From NCBI GenBank assembly GCA_028554795.2, contig CM068831.1, positions 33,921,144 through 33,985,143 of the forward strand: a stretch of DNA of 64,000 nucleotides, read 5' to 3'. Positions within the stretch are counted from its first letter, which is position 1. Each line of letters starts with the position of its first letter. The notes under the pieces were generated by a model. That model was not told the DNA's origin, ran no database searches, and saw nothing but the letters and a program-made list of their open reading frames with translations. A program made the position numbers and the translations under genes. The stretch is from Sinohyriopsis cumingii (taxonomy: Eukaryota > Mollusca > Bivalvia > Unionida > Unionidae). Positions 22,231 through 34,512 of this stretch are shown piece by piece.

Positions 22231-23932
22231 TGATTTATAAGGCAATGACCAAGCCTGGTATTAACGCAACTCATGATAACGAATATATTAAACATCCGTT
22301 CATCTAATGAGTTTTATTTCTTTGAACAGAATCGTCCGTCGAGAGCATTGCCAAGGTAGTCAGTTTCTGAAATATCCTTTTATCAATAAATCAAAAATGT
22401 GTTTCCACCATTAGAGAGTCTTGAGGATTATTAGTGTCAATTGCTTCTTACTTAGTAATCCTGTCATTTTGTTTACAACCAAGAAGTTATTTCATAAGGT
22501 AATTAGTAGAGCAAATCGTTAGATTGCCACATACAACATAGATGATTCTAACTTGAGACCTTTCTAGAATACTATATAGACGAATCCAACTTCGATATCA
22601 CCAATATATATCAAATGTTTATCTTCAAGATATTTGAAATATGTATGGTAGATTAAATATGATACTGGGGTATAAAAAAAAATTAATATTTAATTATGAG
22701 ATTGACATTTCTGCTCCAAAAGTTTTGGATGTTAATCATACCCTTCATCATGACCTACACGAGCTGAACATTCTCCTTTAATCAACGAAGCACACCAATC
22801 GTCTGTCTAATATCGTGTGTGTTTCAGATGAAATTAACATATACATTGATAAGGGAGTTTGAAGATTTTCTTTGAAACAATATCTTTCTCACTCAATCCA
22901 AAAGCAACCAGTCTCTCACAGATTCGTTTTCAATTTACATAAAATATGAAGGCTTCTAGAAGTGAAAAACAAAAGCTGTGTCCTATTTGGTCGAAAAGAA
23001 GTACGAAATAAGGCGTGGATATAGTGCATTTGTGCCTCTCAGCTTATTCTACCAATGTACTGGTATTATATATGTTGTCGTTGAGCTTTCTCTATATCTT
23101 AAAGTAAATAGGATGTCATCTTAGTTAAAAGTATTATTATTCAATAGACCGCAACAATCACAATGACTCATTTCTTAGCCATAGTTCCACCGAACTGTTG
23201 GATTATAGGCATAAAAACAGGATGCTTCATATTGAAAGATTCAGAAATTGGTAAGGAACTTTTAGGCCACTAAATATAGTTCAAAGATTAATATATTTAT
23301 CCACCATTCAATCGGAACCTTTATTTATAATCTATATAAACACCTGAATTGTGTGTTCAAACAATATATTATATTTATCGAGCGACAACATACATACTAA
23401 TCTAAAACAAAAGCATGGTGATTTTAGTCCAGATTTAATATCCTGTTAAACACAACCATCCCAGTGAGAGATTGCGTTGCATTTTCCAACATGAAAAGGA
23501 TGCATCATACTGCCTGCAGTGTTGATCTTATGTGAATAACTTATGTTAAAGATACAATACAGAGAGACAATCTAACTGAATTATGGGTAAAGAATTCCAA
23601 AGCGTTAATATAGTCTACTATTTATTTGTTCGAAGATGAAGGCAATCAGTTGCGGTACGTCATCTATATATAAAACGTTCACAATAATCAAAACAAAAAT
23701 TAGGTTGGAGGAGATTATTACAGTTGAACCTAATTTTCTATATATTATATCCCTTCTGAAATTGTCATACTGTAATCATAATCTGCCAGTAAAGAGGGTT
23801 CGTTATATGTTATATCATTATTCAGAAATAATATACAAGTAAAAATATATATTAATTGGGATATGCATAACAGATTCTTTTTATTCGAATGACAAATATA
23901 CTTGTAGCATCTAACACTTTACTATTACATTT

Positions 23933-23935
23933 ACA

Positions 23936-23995
<60 letters not shown>
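23933..23995. repeat. (CA)n(TA)n microsatellite
   Basis: CA run followed by a short TA run. Confidence 0.95.
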
Positions 23996-24321
23996 ATGGA
24001 TACAGCCGATCTTATAATTATACGTAATTCCTGTAATTATCAAAATCAATTACATGATTAGCAAATGAAATAGCACAAAGCACAGAAAAATACATCATGT
24101 TTGTAGGTAATTGACATATTCGCTCGCTTGCATTAAAACTTGTACGAAAATTATTGGTACGTTTTTAAAGAGGTACATTATTCAGGTCAAACATGAAGGA
24201 TAATTTGCAAACGAAATGCAATAAAATCTATCTTAGTCAATTTAATTATTTCTCTCAGTGCATAAAAGATAAGGAGAGAAATTATTCCATTCAATAATTA
24301 CAAATATCTTCCACAACATAC

Positions 24322-24366
24322 CATTTCCTATATCTAAGCTCGCTGATGTAGCTAAAGTTCCAGGTT
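24322..24366 (-). CDS. Paralogue B stalk exon
   Basis: A 45-nt phase 1-1 exon with acceptor TTTCTGCAG and donor GTATGT, encoding PGTLATSASLDIGN. Flanking sequence aligns with the stalk exon of gene A at 6231-6184. Confidence 0.5.
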
Positions 24367-25059
24367 CTGCAGAAACAAAAAACATAACCAAGGGTTCAGA
24401 CAATTTCTAAATGAACCATATCATACTCTGCAGAGGAAACTAATCATTTATTTTTTTGAAGTTATTCAAAAATGTATTTGTTAGAAGTTGTGTATCGTTA
24501 ATTCATCTTGTGCACGTCATGTACATGAATCTGTGGCAGCTTTAAATATTTCAATGACAGCCAACGATAAGAACGTAGACTTGTTGGAACAATTTGCTAT
24601 GCACTCTACTTTCGCCAATCATAGCGACCATCATAAGGCCAAGCTTCAATTCTTATGTTGTTGTGCATATATATGTTTTTATATTACTTGGCTAGTGACT
24701 GTACCTATGTTATGTTAAATTTTAGTGATGACCATAAATTGTAATGATCATCTGTGGTCAGGATAGTAGACAGCTAGTTTTTACTCGGGTATAAAATTAT
24801 ATTGTAAGACATTAAGAGTGTGTAATGTGTAGCATCTAGTTTTATATGATGTCATGTGTCTAATAATACAACATGTTCACAACTGTGGGGTATTATCTCA
24901 TTGAATTGACGGTTTAGGTCAGGAGATTTTTTTAATAAGAATTAAGACACTTCCCAACGGATGGGTTAGGTCACGCGAATAGGTATTTTGAAATATTCCT
25001 TTGGGAATAATATGTCATGTTGGGTATATTGACACATAATTCCGTAAAAGACTCTTGAT

Positions 25060-25149
25060 GGTGTATATAAGGAGAAATATGACATTTTGTATGGCGCTAA
25101 ATAGCCTAACTGTGCTGGTGCGCCGTTAAAAACAAACAAACAAACAAAC
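25060..25149 (+). mobile_element. SINE 3' end with (AAAC)n tail
   Basis: The short stretch tgtatggcgctaaatagcct followed by gcgccgttaaa and a (CAAA)n tail has the form of a SINE 3' terminus. No tRNA-like head is visible, so it is truncated or very divergent. Confidence 0.45.
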
Positions 25150-26618
25150 CTTCATATATAGGATTCTTATTCCATATGTTTTTGATGTTGCGTATATATA
25201 GTTTGATAGAATACATTCTTTAGAATTATTCATTGGAACTACAAAGTGCTCATTGGACTACAATGTCATCTTTGTGAATTATTCAAAGAAATTTCTGAAA
25301 AATGCCATTTCCTTACGTTATTCGAGGATCTGACATTTATTTCAAATATCATATTCTTCCGGACTCGAATATAACTTATTTTAGGATTATTTAGGATTAT
25401 TTTAAATTCAGTATATATTACTTCAACTTCCTCTAGATTCTTATATCATAACTTTGATAATTAATTATTTGCTAAGTTTTACAAAACCTTTGGTTTCGCT
25501 TCGTTGCTGTTTAGTTTACGACAATAAAGTCGTAACACACTAGCAATCTTTATCATCTAACCTCCTTTTTAATGATCCGGTTGACGACATTAGCAAACAA
25601 GCCACCAATAACACTAGTTTCCCTCTCTCGCCGTCTCAACTACAGCAGATGCATTTGCGAGGCAGGCAAAAACAGATCACAGGTACGTTCCTGGAAACAT
25701 GACACTGTGAAACATTCCTATTGAATGCAAAAAAGTCAAAAACATAGGTTCTCCCAAGCAAAACTAGGAAAGAGTCAGCGACAGAGCGATTGTTTACGGC
25801 AGCGTTTCTATCTTCTCAAAATAATATCATCTTCAAGCCGACCTGATCACAGATCCGTTGCGGAGACTATTCTAATCCTTCGCTGCCGAATAGTAAAAAT
25901 TTGCCATGACCATATATGGACCCAACAAGTGGTCTCCAAAGGACTTAGAATCACTTTTATCGGACTTACTGCTTTGTTCAGTTTTACCTCAGCTGTAAAC
26001 GGGGTACTCATCACCGGTCATCGACCAAATTACTCTTAATTAACTCGTGTTTACCAGCTAGCTATCTATGGAGCTACACGTCGTTCAATAGGTCGACTAA
26101 AATCATTTCTGAGATGAAAACTGCGTGGCTTCAAGTGTCCGTACACACTCCTTCCAGTTAGATTTGTATTTCGCCTACAAAAAGTTAATCCCACAAAAAC
26201 AGTATGAATTTTATGTCTTGGTGCAAGACATGACACTCATTGTTGTTACTCTTCTATTAAACCTACGTTTCTGTGTCAAGGTTTGGTAGTCTAGGTATCG
26301 ATTTCAACAAGAAAGTAAACTGAGTATGTTTGCGTCAAAAATTCGAATCAGTACAGTTCTTTGCTTATATGGAAGTACCACAACCAAAGAATTCCTCCGA
26401 CTGCTGTGTTTTTCGATTGTGTCCTAGATTCCTTTCGAATACGCCCAATACAGATCATACTTTTGTCCCAAATGGAGATATATAGATTGAACAAGTCCTT
26501 ACAACCTGAAAAATATGAGGCTCCATCTCGATGGTGGGGAAACCTAACTTGACGCATCTCGTGAACATCTCATGAACCACAACATCCGGAGATCACAATA
26601 TGTAAGGATGTGATCGCA

Positions 26619-26631
26619 GATAGATAGATAT

Positions 26632-26706
<75 letters not shown>
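26619..26706. repeat. (GATA)n microsatellite
   Basis: About 20 GATA units with one early interruption. Confidence 0.95.
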
Positions 26707-27118
26707 TCGTTGAGACGAAAATCTGGAAGGAGGCGTGTCCTCTGGTATCGTTTTTTCAGCCAATCACAACGGCAGGAGTGCCACCCAAACTAAGATTTGC
26801 TTCAGCTGTGCATGTCTTACTAAATAAGCCATCAGGAACATAACAGTTCTCACAATCAGTGGTGACGAATCCACTGAAGCGAGTGGATCTCCCTTTCAAA
26901 GCCTCACTGAGATATATGTAGTATATTCTCCTTTCGTGTTACCGGAAACCCGTCTTATATATCTAAGGGGACAGGAGAAGTGCTCTCCTGTGTAAACATA
27001 TACATTTTCCTCCACCTATGATATGTTGTCCTAAATATTAAGATCAGGTAACGCATTTGAAGAAGAAACCATTTTACTAGTAAAATTTGTTTATATAATA
27101 TTACTCACCCAATCATTG

Positions 27119-27165
27119 TACACACACACACACACACACACACCATCCCACCCCCCACCCCCCAC
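27119..27165. repeat. (CA)n followed by C-rich tract
   Basis: (CA)n to 27,143, then runs of three to six C separated by A to about 27,163. The minus strand could form a G-quadruplex. Confidence 0.8.
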
Positions 27166-27400
27166 TAGTCATGGGTTGTAGAATTGGTCCGAAGTGCCTC
27201 ACTACGTGTCGTAAAAGGCGTCTAAGTAGAGGCAACCTGTTTGCCGTGGGTTGAGTCTAGTGTCGGGGGAGGAAAGGATCCTGGTAGTAGAGCAGAAGCT
27301 TTCCATGCCATACACTACTTTGGCCTCTACTTCTCTTAGTGGTCGGGATGGTCCCGGTCTCGACAAATCGGCTGGTCACGCCGAGCCCTAGGAAGTCTTT
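27165..27400. repeat. GC-rich non-coding block, likely repeat
   Basis: Conspicuously GC-rich against its surroundings (for example ccgtgggttgagtctagtgt and gtcgggatggtcccggtctc), with no open frame. It lies directly between the C-rich tract and the first Polinton remnant. It could be part of the Polinton terminal region or a separate element; I could not identify it. Confidence 0.35.
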
Positions 27401-27474
27401 ATTTAGTCTCTTACCTGCTTATCTTTCTCCTTGTATGTCTCTTGATACCACCGGTGCCCCTATAGTCTATTCCT

Positions 27475-28015
27475 TTATCTTTCCCTTTTCCAAATCTTGG
27501 AAGACTTCCTAGAAAAAGAAAATACAAATGCGTCAAAAGAAGAAACAAAAATGTTGGTACAACGCGGAAGAATTTTGCCCATGTTATAAGGATCCTTGCT
27601 GAAAGGAGTTTTGCGATCAATGCTGGGAGGACTCTTGGGAGCAAGATAAAAAGAACCAAGAAGATATAAGGGACATTGCGGGTCAAAAAATATCACACCT
27701 GACCATTGAAATCCGATGGAAAGACGAAGTTCCTTATAAACGATGGATGGAATACCATCTTTGGCAAGAACAACGGACCTCGCATTTGATTCCAAATGCC
27801 CCAGTTACTACACGAATTGCAGTCGTTGATGGATCGCAACGATTTGTCTGAAACAGAAAAATAGCAAAAGTTCAGTCAACTATTGCAACGACTGCATCAT
27901 TTTCACCAGAAAGCTGTAGACGAAACAACTCAGCCGACTCTGAAATATTTTAAGACCCTGATGCAACGTTCACCACCACTACCGTAAGTGACCAAGACAA
28001 AAAAAAGGAGAAGAA
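27475..28015 (+). pseudogene. Polinton-associated reading-frame remnant upstream of integrase
   Basis: Plus-strand sequence reads in pieces: a Lys/Arg-rich block (PRKRKYKCVKRRNK near 27,500) and later LLHELQSLMDRNDL followed after a stop by a helical stretch near 27,870. The basic then helical layout resembles a small DNA-binding or scaffold protein seen beside Polinton integrases, but the function is unknown to me. Confidence 0.35.
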
Positions 28016-28319
28016 GATGAGATTCATAGTCCGTCAGAACAAGTACGCAAGTTAACAACACCACCTACATCCATAATTGGATGGATTAAAACAATGATGG
28101 ACAAAACTTCTTCATCAGAAGAGGAAAGGAAAGAAGTGAAGAAAGAAGTGGAACAAGAACGGATGACCATGTTCAGACATCCTTTTCCTCCTCCGCAACA
28201 CATATCGTTCGCCGGTCACTAAAATCATTAGGAGGCAAGAAAATATCAGACGAACAAAAGAGTAGCATCAGTGAAGAGTGGGTGACTTATAAATAAAAAC
28301 GGAGAAGGTGTTAGCCGGC

Positions 28320-29397
28320 ATTTACTATGATCCATCCATCCTGCAGAATACGGAGGAGTTCAGAATATGTATCGTGCTGCGAAAACTCGGCTGAAAAGTC
28401 TCCGTTTACCTCAGGTGCAACGATGGTTACAAGAACAAGGCACGTACTCTTTAAACAAACCCGTTCGACGAAGATTTTCCAGAAGTAGCACCGTCTGGAG
28501 GGCACAAATCGTCAATGGCAAGCAGATTTTGCCGATGTATCTCATTTGGCCACCTACAATTGTGGCTACAAACATATTTTGTGTCGTCCATGTATTTTCC
28601 AAATTTGCCTAGGTCGGGTCACTGACTTTCAAATCGATCAGTGAATTAGTGCGAGCCCTCTAACTGGTGTTGTAACAAAATAATCGTGACCCTCTTCGAT
28701 GGCTAACCGACAAAGGTACCGAATTTCTGAACCAAGCTTTCCAAAAAAAAATTAAAGAAACGGGGCGATCAATTTTTAACCACCAAGAATCCAGAAACCA
28801 AAGCCAGCATCGTGGAACGTTATCAACGCACCTTGAAAGAACGCATGTGGAAATATTTTACACATCAACACAATCTCAAATACATAGATGTCTGACAACA
28901 TTCGGTTCAAGCGTACAACCAATCTTACCATAGAAGCATCAGAAATGACTCCCCGCAACGAAGTGACCGTTTCAGAGCCCCTGTTTGGTACGTCTCCATT
29001 GGTGGATGCCCCCAATAAAGGTGTATTGTTGGCAGCTGGAGATTGTGTGCGCATTGGCAAAACCAAATGTACTTTCTACAAAGGTTACTTATCCAACTGG
29101 ACCACCTACTTGTTTCATGTCACTGGACGAGTGCGTGGCTATCACCCTGTCGACCATAAATTGGAAGACATGAACGGGAAAATGTTAAAAGGAACGTTTT
29201 ACGTGCCTGAGTTACAAAGCGTGACCAAAAAAGAAGACGAGGTGTACGATATCGAAAGCAGTCTCGAACGAAGAACCCGTAAAGTGGGTAAACGACGGGT
29301 CAAAGAAGTCAAAGTAAGTGGGAACGGATATCCTCCCAGTTTTGATTCTTGGATCAAAGCATCGACTATAAAAAAGGTGTGGAGAACGAGTACCTAA
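28320..29397 (+). pseudogene. Polinton retrovirus-like integrase, broken
   Basis: The N-terminal part (28,318-28,612) reads YYDPSILQN-type start then RRRFSRSSTVW. The catalytic core at 28.6-28.9 kb is fragmented across frames by stops. The C-terminal 170 codons (28,888-29,397) are open and end in a chromodomain-like segment with YDIESSLERRTRKVG and KVSGNGYPPSFDSWI. This family inserts Polintons into the host genome; here it cannot work, because the catalytic core is interrupted. Confidence 0.8.
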
Positions 29398-29695
29398 AAG
29401 GCAAATCATCTTTTGATGCCAAATTTGTGTGGTGTATTGTGTCATCGGTGAGGCCATTACCAATTTGAATTTGCAATAAGGAGACAAATAATTGTGGGCC
29501 ATTTTACTGAGCATTTGCATCGGTTACCTTCTTCTCAATCTTTCCCACAGTTACTCCTCGAACGGAAACAATGGGAGTCTTGCGTCCAAAGTCCAAAGTC
29601 AGTCACCACTGCAACAAAAACAACCACCACAGCAGTCCTCTTTGACACACTCATCTGACGTCCAGTGACCCCTCGGACAGCAGAACTCAAGAAGT

Positions 29696-30540
29696 ATGAG
29701 CAACAATAACATATTTTACTTAACGCTACCCTGCTACAGTTCCATGGAAGTGTTTCCTAAAAGCACTTTGTGTTGTTACACGGCCAAATTACCTCAGGCC
29801 ATCCATTGAGATCAATAATCCCATTGGGAGGTGGTTTTCGTGGAAATGATTTATCCTACACAAACAAAAAAATCAGTGAAAAGTAAAAAACTTTCTAGGT
29901 CGAAATCCTGAACGCGCAATTGCAAGACGAGATGAATAAAATCGGGTTTTCAGGTGACACAAAAGAGAGCAAGCAATTCCATATTTATTATCTACACGAT
30001 GAAAATTCTGTCAGCCTTTTATTTTAGCGGTGAACATTTGGTAGACACAATTGCTTACAGGTTCGAAAAAGTGTTAAGACTGAGTACCATAAAGTGGCTA
30101 GGCGACTATTGATGAAATTGCACGATACAAAAATTTTGTCAATTAGGTTTCATTGTGACCTTTTTGAAAGTTTGGGTGGACATCCACAGATGGTAACATA
30201 TAATCAGGTTTAATGGTAGTTTGTTTGAAATTTTGGGTGGACATCCATATATGGGTGCACACAATCTGAGCCTTAAGGTCAAAAGTAACATGGATTTGTA
30301 CAGCGATTCTTGACCGTGGTTGGACACACCTCCGTACCGTTTCTACGTGCCATTCCTGGTTCTTGGCCAATGACCAGGAAAGAGGAAATACCCATCACAT
30401 TCACCACCAATTTGTATATTTTTACTATTTACCCGTCAGTAAGTTGTACTTCGACACTGTCAACATTACTGAAAAAGGAGATCTGGGACAAAATATTCCA
30501 ATCTCCAAGGGAACAGACACGGTGAAACTCCAGTTTTGAA
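29696..30540 (+). pseudogene. Polinton minor capsid (penton-like), broken
   Basis: It opens with MSNNNIFYLTLPCYSSMEVF at 29,697, the family's typical beta-strand start, but hits a stop within about 40 codons. Further pieces follow to about 30,540 (a FYFSGEHLVDTIAYRFEKV-like stretch near 30,025, and PFLRAIPGSWPMTRKEEIPI at about 30,330). The assignment rests on the start and gene order. Confidence 0.65.
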
Positions 30541-30569
30541 AACAATTCTCTAATGAGTTGTAAATCATG

Positions 30570-31000
30570 TATCCAGCGTACCGAGGAGTCGCTCGACAGC
30601 AAGGAAATAGTTTGGGAGATATGTTGAAGTCGGCATTTCGTTCGGTGGCCCCAGTGTTGAAACAGATGATGAAAGAGGATTGCACGCTTTGAAAGATTGC
30701 GCAATGACGTAGAGCAAAGAATTTCTCCAAACTGTCATCATCGACAAACAAATCTCTAAAGAAGCTTTCTTGAGAGCAGGCACAAATATTGTCCTTCAAA
30801 CGGGCAAAGACATTTAGGATGCTATAAATACCCTGGATGCTGCTGAGTCAGGCATTCCTGTTTGCCTAACGACACAGCAAGGACAGGGCAGAAAGGGACG
30901 ACGAAGACACCCCTCCAGAGGACGTTATACTCATCAGGCTAGAAAGACTAAGAAAAGAAGAACTACTCGAGACTTAGACGTTCTTGATTATTAAAAAATC
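30570..31000 (+). pseudogene. Polinton small basic core-like protein, broken
   Basis: Begins MYPAYRGVARQQGNSLGDML at about 30,567. The next residues (FRSVAPVLKQ) fit the hydrophobic N-terminal stretch of the small Polinton protein preceding the major capsid. A basic C-terminal region (RKGRRRHPSRGR in another frame, about 30,890) follows after several stops. Confidence 0.5.
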
Positions 31001-31010
31001 ACAGAGAAAA

Positions 31011-32276
31011 ATGATGCACAGAGATTCTTGCGTCTGTTCCAAGTCGGAACTCGATATGTTTGCCATGCCACCCTCTATGATGACAATGAAATAATAACAA
31101 TCGGTCGAATTTCATCACGTCTCCTTTGTCAAGGACTCAGGATCAGCTCCCATCTATTTTGAAATCTAAGGACAGCCCGAAGATTACATGGGTCTGAATA
31201 GCAGTCATTTGTACTTGAAAGTGAAAGTGACCGACACATCGACGGACTATCCCAATATCAAGGACGAAGATAAAGTAGCCCCTGTGAACAATTTCATCCA
31301 TTCCTTGTTCAGTGGAGTTGATTTGTACTTCAATAACAAACTGTCAGTATCAGCATGGACACTTACCCTCACCGAGCATAGCTGGAAAAATTACTTGACG
31401 TACGGAAAAAAAGCCAAGAATACCCATCAGGATGCTTGCGTGGTTTGGAAACCTCACACGGCATGCAAGTTTGACGATACCGATTTCATAACGAATCCAA
31501 CCACATTTAGGGATTTAACGCCCGAATAAACAAAATCAAAGGACCCAACACAAATTTAGACGTGTGGTTGCCAAAAAAGTATTTGCTGTGCCGCTTTTCA
31601 TTTGATAAGTGATGCTCTTTATTACAAAACCATCATCCAAGAAGCCTGACTCTACGTGCGACGCGTAGAAGTTTTGCCTAAAGTGGGAAACGATGTCAGA
31701 CACACTTTGAGCAGAACGACCACTAAGTATCCTATACGACGCGTGGAAGTGAAAATTTTCAACATTCCCGCAAAACATCAATCCATGATCGAAGATCATC
31801 TATTTCAAGGGCAATCGTGTCGTCATTGGAATCGTCAAAAATACAGCCTTAAATGGAGCCTTCAAGGAAAATTCTTTCGAGTTTCAGCACTACAATGCGT
31901 CACAGATCAAACTCAGTCTAGATGGCAAAGATTTTTGCACCAGGCATTTCGAACCTGACTTTAGTGACGAGAGGACGAATTACTTGAGATCGTACCTGTG
32001 CCTGTACAAAGCCAAGGGACAGTTAGGAACCAACACCAGTGACAGCATTACGTAAGAGGATCATGGAGGATGTTACGCGTTTGGGGCCTTTGATTTCACT
32101 CCAGACCAAAGAACGACGAGGGACATTTTTATCTTATAAAATCCGGCCAGATTCATCTGGAGCTTCAGTTTGCAAAGGCAATACCCGTCGACAATAGGAT
32201 GAACGTCATCCTGTATGCCAAACTTTATAATGCCATAGAAATCAACAGTTTGAGAGAAGTCACTCTAGACTATTAG
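31011..32276 (+). pseudogene. Polinton major capsid protein, broken
   Basis: It starts MMHRDSCVCSKSELDMFAMP, with a stop after about 28 codons. The ancestral frame is then open at 31,188-31,529, where HLYLKVKV and VNNFIHSLFSGVDLYFNNK carry jelly-roll strands, and again at 31,656-31,958. Later pieces run to about 32,275. At least four stops or shifts interrupt it. It is a structural capsid relic in the host genome, not an expressed gene. Confidence 0.75.
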
Positions 32277-32729
32277 AAACTATGGAAGCATGTACTCCTT
32301 TTTTGAATAGGGGAGAATCTATGGTAATGGAATGAAAGGATACTGTGGAAGCAGAACCGCAAGACAAAGACAAAGAGGACATAATGATGATGTCCAGATG
32401 GTCCGAATAATAACAATATTTAGTCTCCTGATTTGCCACACACCTGGCAGAAAAATTACGGAATTGATGAAGAAAGATTGCTATAGATGTTAAAAAGATC
32501 ATCCCAGTCAAATTTAACAGGATAAATCTCTGATGCTGAGTCAAGAAGAAAAATTATCTGGACGAAGCTTGGAGTATCATCTCGGAAGAAGCCTTGTTGA
32601 ACCAGTGGTATAAAGACTTGCGTGATCATTCCTCTCCTCCACTGATGACATCAATCGCATCGAAGCTCTTTTGGCTCAGAGTGAATAGACGAAGCGAAGA
32701 AACTGCTACTTGTCAGAGATTTTAACGCA

Positions 32730-33175
32730 AAAGCTTTGGATTGAATTGATGACCTATCATTACCTGTGGAGAACAAAAACAACAATAATAAACAACAACG
32801 CAAAAATGGATACCTGGGAACTTTAGTACCTTTTGAACCACGACATCATCGACTTTATTAGAAGAAATGTATAACGACACAGTTAATAATGTGAACTTAC
32901 AAGGCTCATATTCCATGGTGTCTGAACAATATTGTGTGTATTTTCTTCATCAACGCAGTCTTGGATATTCTTTAGAAAATTTTGTGACTTTTTTTAATCG
33001 TCTTTCTTTTAGAAACGAGGACAAAGTAGATCAATGGTTTTGTGACCATTATGGTTATCTTTTATTTTTAGCTAGGACACGTAGTGTAAATCAATGGCCC
33101 AATGACTTCCATCAGTGGAAGTCTAGCTTCACTTCACAACGCTGTCAGCCTTGTCAAAACAGTTTGTTTGTTTGA
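32730..33175 (+). pseudogene. Polinton adenain-like cysteine protease, C-terminal part
   Basis: The open frame from 32,867 includes NNVNLQGSYSMVSEQYCVYF, matching the region around the family's nucleophile. By position the expected Cys-Gly is Ser-Glu here (TCT GAA), so the nucleophile appears lost; a second Cys two residues on remains. The N-terminal half with the His and Asp/Glu residues is not readable. Confidence 0.55.
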
Positions 33176-33377
33176 AGGAAAACCAATGTTTTATGGTTAA
33201 TTGTTAATTGTTGGTTGGTTGTTATTTGAATGAAAATGTTGAGTTTTGAAAACAATTGTGTCCGTCGTTTGTTTCCAGTTTTTATCGTGATACATGTTCT
33301 TTGACTTCTCTCTATCCCTCACCCTCAAATCATCAAGCATAACGTTCCGACTCTTAACATTGTATTGATGTTTTAAA

Positions 33378-33680
33378 TTGCGTCCGGGTATGAACATTGT
33401 TAAGTGGGGTAGTCTCCAGTCTGACCATCCATTGTTGGCTCATAGTCCTATGAAGAGGTGTTCAAAATTAGCTAACCTGAACGACGCTTGCGTGAATTTA
33501 CACCGTGTCAGGCAAAGCCTGATACCAAAGCCCGAAGAGATAGAGAATGTCGGAATGTTGAAAGTGACCAAAGACCTGATAGAAGAGCGTAAATCAAGAA
33601 CGAAAAAGAAGAAAGGATTGAGAAGTACAGACTTCAGAAGCAGAGGGAGCAGCAGAAGAACAGCAAAAGCAAGAGAATGA
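33378..33680 (+). other. Unassigned basic frame within the Polinton
   Basis: About 100 codons, strongly basic toward the end (KSRTKKKKGLRSTDFRSRG). No family recognised; it may be a small element-specific protein. Confidence 0.3.
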
Positions 33681-34282
33681 ACCGAAAGTTTTGTCGTCTG
33701 CCGTGTAGACACGAAAGAGTACACATTCTCTTTCCGAAGATGCAGACTCTATCCTGTGGGAAAGCCTTCCGCCAGACGGAGAGGCAATCTTAGACGATAA
33801 AGATTAGCCATAACTCACTGTCCACAAAAAACAGCCCTTTTCAACGCTACCCCAATACTCTAAAAATGAGCTACTAATTCAATCGCCAATTGTATTTTTA
33901 GTATGTTTAAGAAAATAGAAGTGTGTCTATAAGCACTACTTTTCTTTGTTATATGTCAAAAGAATAAAAGTGTGTATATAAGACCTGTTTTTGTAGCTTA
34001 ACAAAAAAAGTGTCTGTATTTGTTTTGTGTTTGTAGTAAGTGTTTATAAGTAAGAAGTGAGTGAGTGTTTCTTTTAGCTCCGCGCTTTCCATGTTTTTGT
34101 TTGGTGATCAGATGAACCTTGTGAATTTAGGTGCATTTAGGTGTCAAGGAATGCTTTCCTTCACATCAGTACTTCACACATATAAAGGAACGTGCTCCTC
34201 AATCTGGATAACCATTCCATTTTATTCATTCTATAGCCCGACACCGATCAGTACACGCCTGGATTTTGCTGCTCTTAAAATA

Positions 34283-34512
34283 TGGCAGATCCAAACGATA
34301 CAAGTTTGTTTTTTGATTTGATTTGCATAACCACAACCACAAAATCATACCGCAACCTTCAACCACAACAAAAACAAAGATTATCCAGAGGATTTGCAGA
34401 CTGACAGGCAGTTTCGGCCAGCAGACGAGGCCTATCTGCCGGCCAAGCTGTTTCTACCTGCAGAAGAGGCCCAGCTGCCCGCCCCGCCGTTGCAACCAGC
34501 AGATGAGGTCTA
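34283..34512 (+). pseudogene. Frameshifted small gene with 12-13-residue repeats, Polinton 3' region
   Basis: An ATG at 34,283 opens MADPNDTSLFFDLICIT. A second frame continues as YPEDLQTDRQ and then three repeats of about 12 residues: QFRPADEAYLPA, KLFLPAEEAQLPA and PPLQPADEV, ending in TAG. A TATA-like box (catataaagg) lies about 100 bp upstream, near 34,179. It looks like a short gene split by one shift. Family unknown; position suggests it belongs to the Polinton. Confidence 0.35.

Larger units (their letters stand above)
18807..23225. repeat. Segmental duplication, copy B
   Basis: Direct-orientation partner of 1-5,624. It preserves the pre-insertion (empty) site of the LINE that entered copy A (around 22,507-22,535). 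Confidence 0.9.
20504..24366 (-). pseudogene. Ig-superfamily receptor paralogue B, 3' part, tail broken
   Basis: This is a tandem copy of the 3' half of gene A. Recognisable parts are a stalk exon (24366-24322, phase 1-1), a transmembrane exon (21585-21501) and the tail exon from 20920. In the tail a one-base insertion gives a TGA at 20829-20827 after 30 tail codons, and a separate deletion of about 8 bases lies a little downstream. The rest of the ancestral frame (to 20504) is still readable and keeps three repeat units with tyrosines. No signal-peptide or Ig exons were found between 24.4 kb and the Polinton at 27 kb. The A segment with the poly(A) signal is also missing here. B is therefore probably a pseudogene, although a short-tailed receptor with distant 5' exons cannot be excluded. 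Confidence 0.65.
24420..27115. other. No gene recognised apart from SINE end and GATA repeat
   Basis: The stretch 25,560-26,560 is less AT-rich and may hold a decayed element (open frame 25,725-26,039), but no family motif was seen. Ig exons for paralogue B were looked for here and not found. Confidence 0.4.

Noticed and set aside
25725-26039. 104-codon plus-strand frame.
   Set aside because: No recognisable domain, start context or splice sites; may be element debris.
27411-27795. Minus-strand frames with hydrophobic stretches.
   Set aside because: Antisense to the Polinton remnants; no splice context or family motif.
30425-30799. 124-codon minus-strand frame.
   Set aside because: Antisense to the penton and core-like remnants, where the gene order is on the plus strand.
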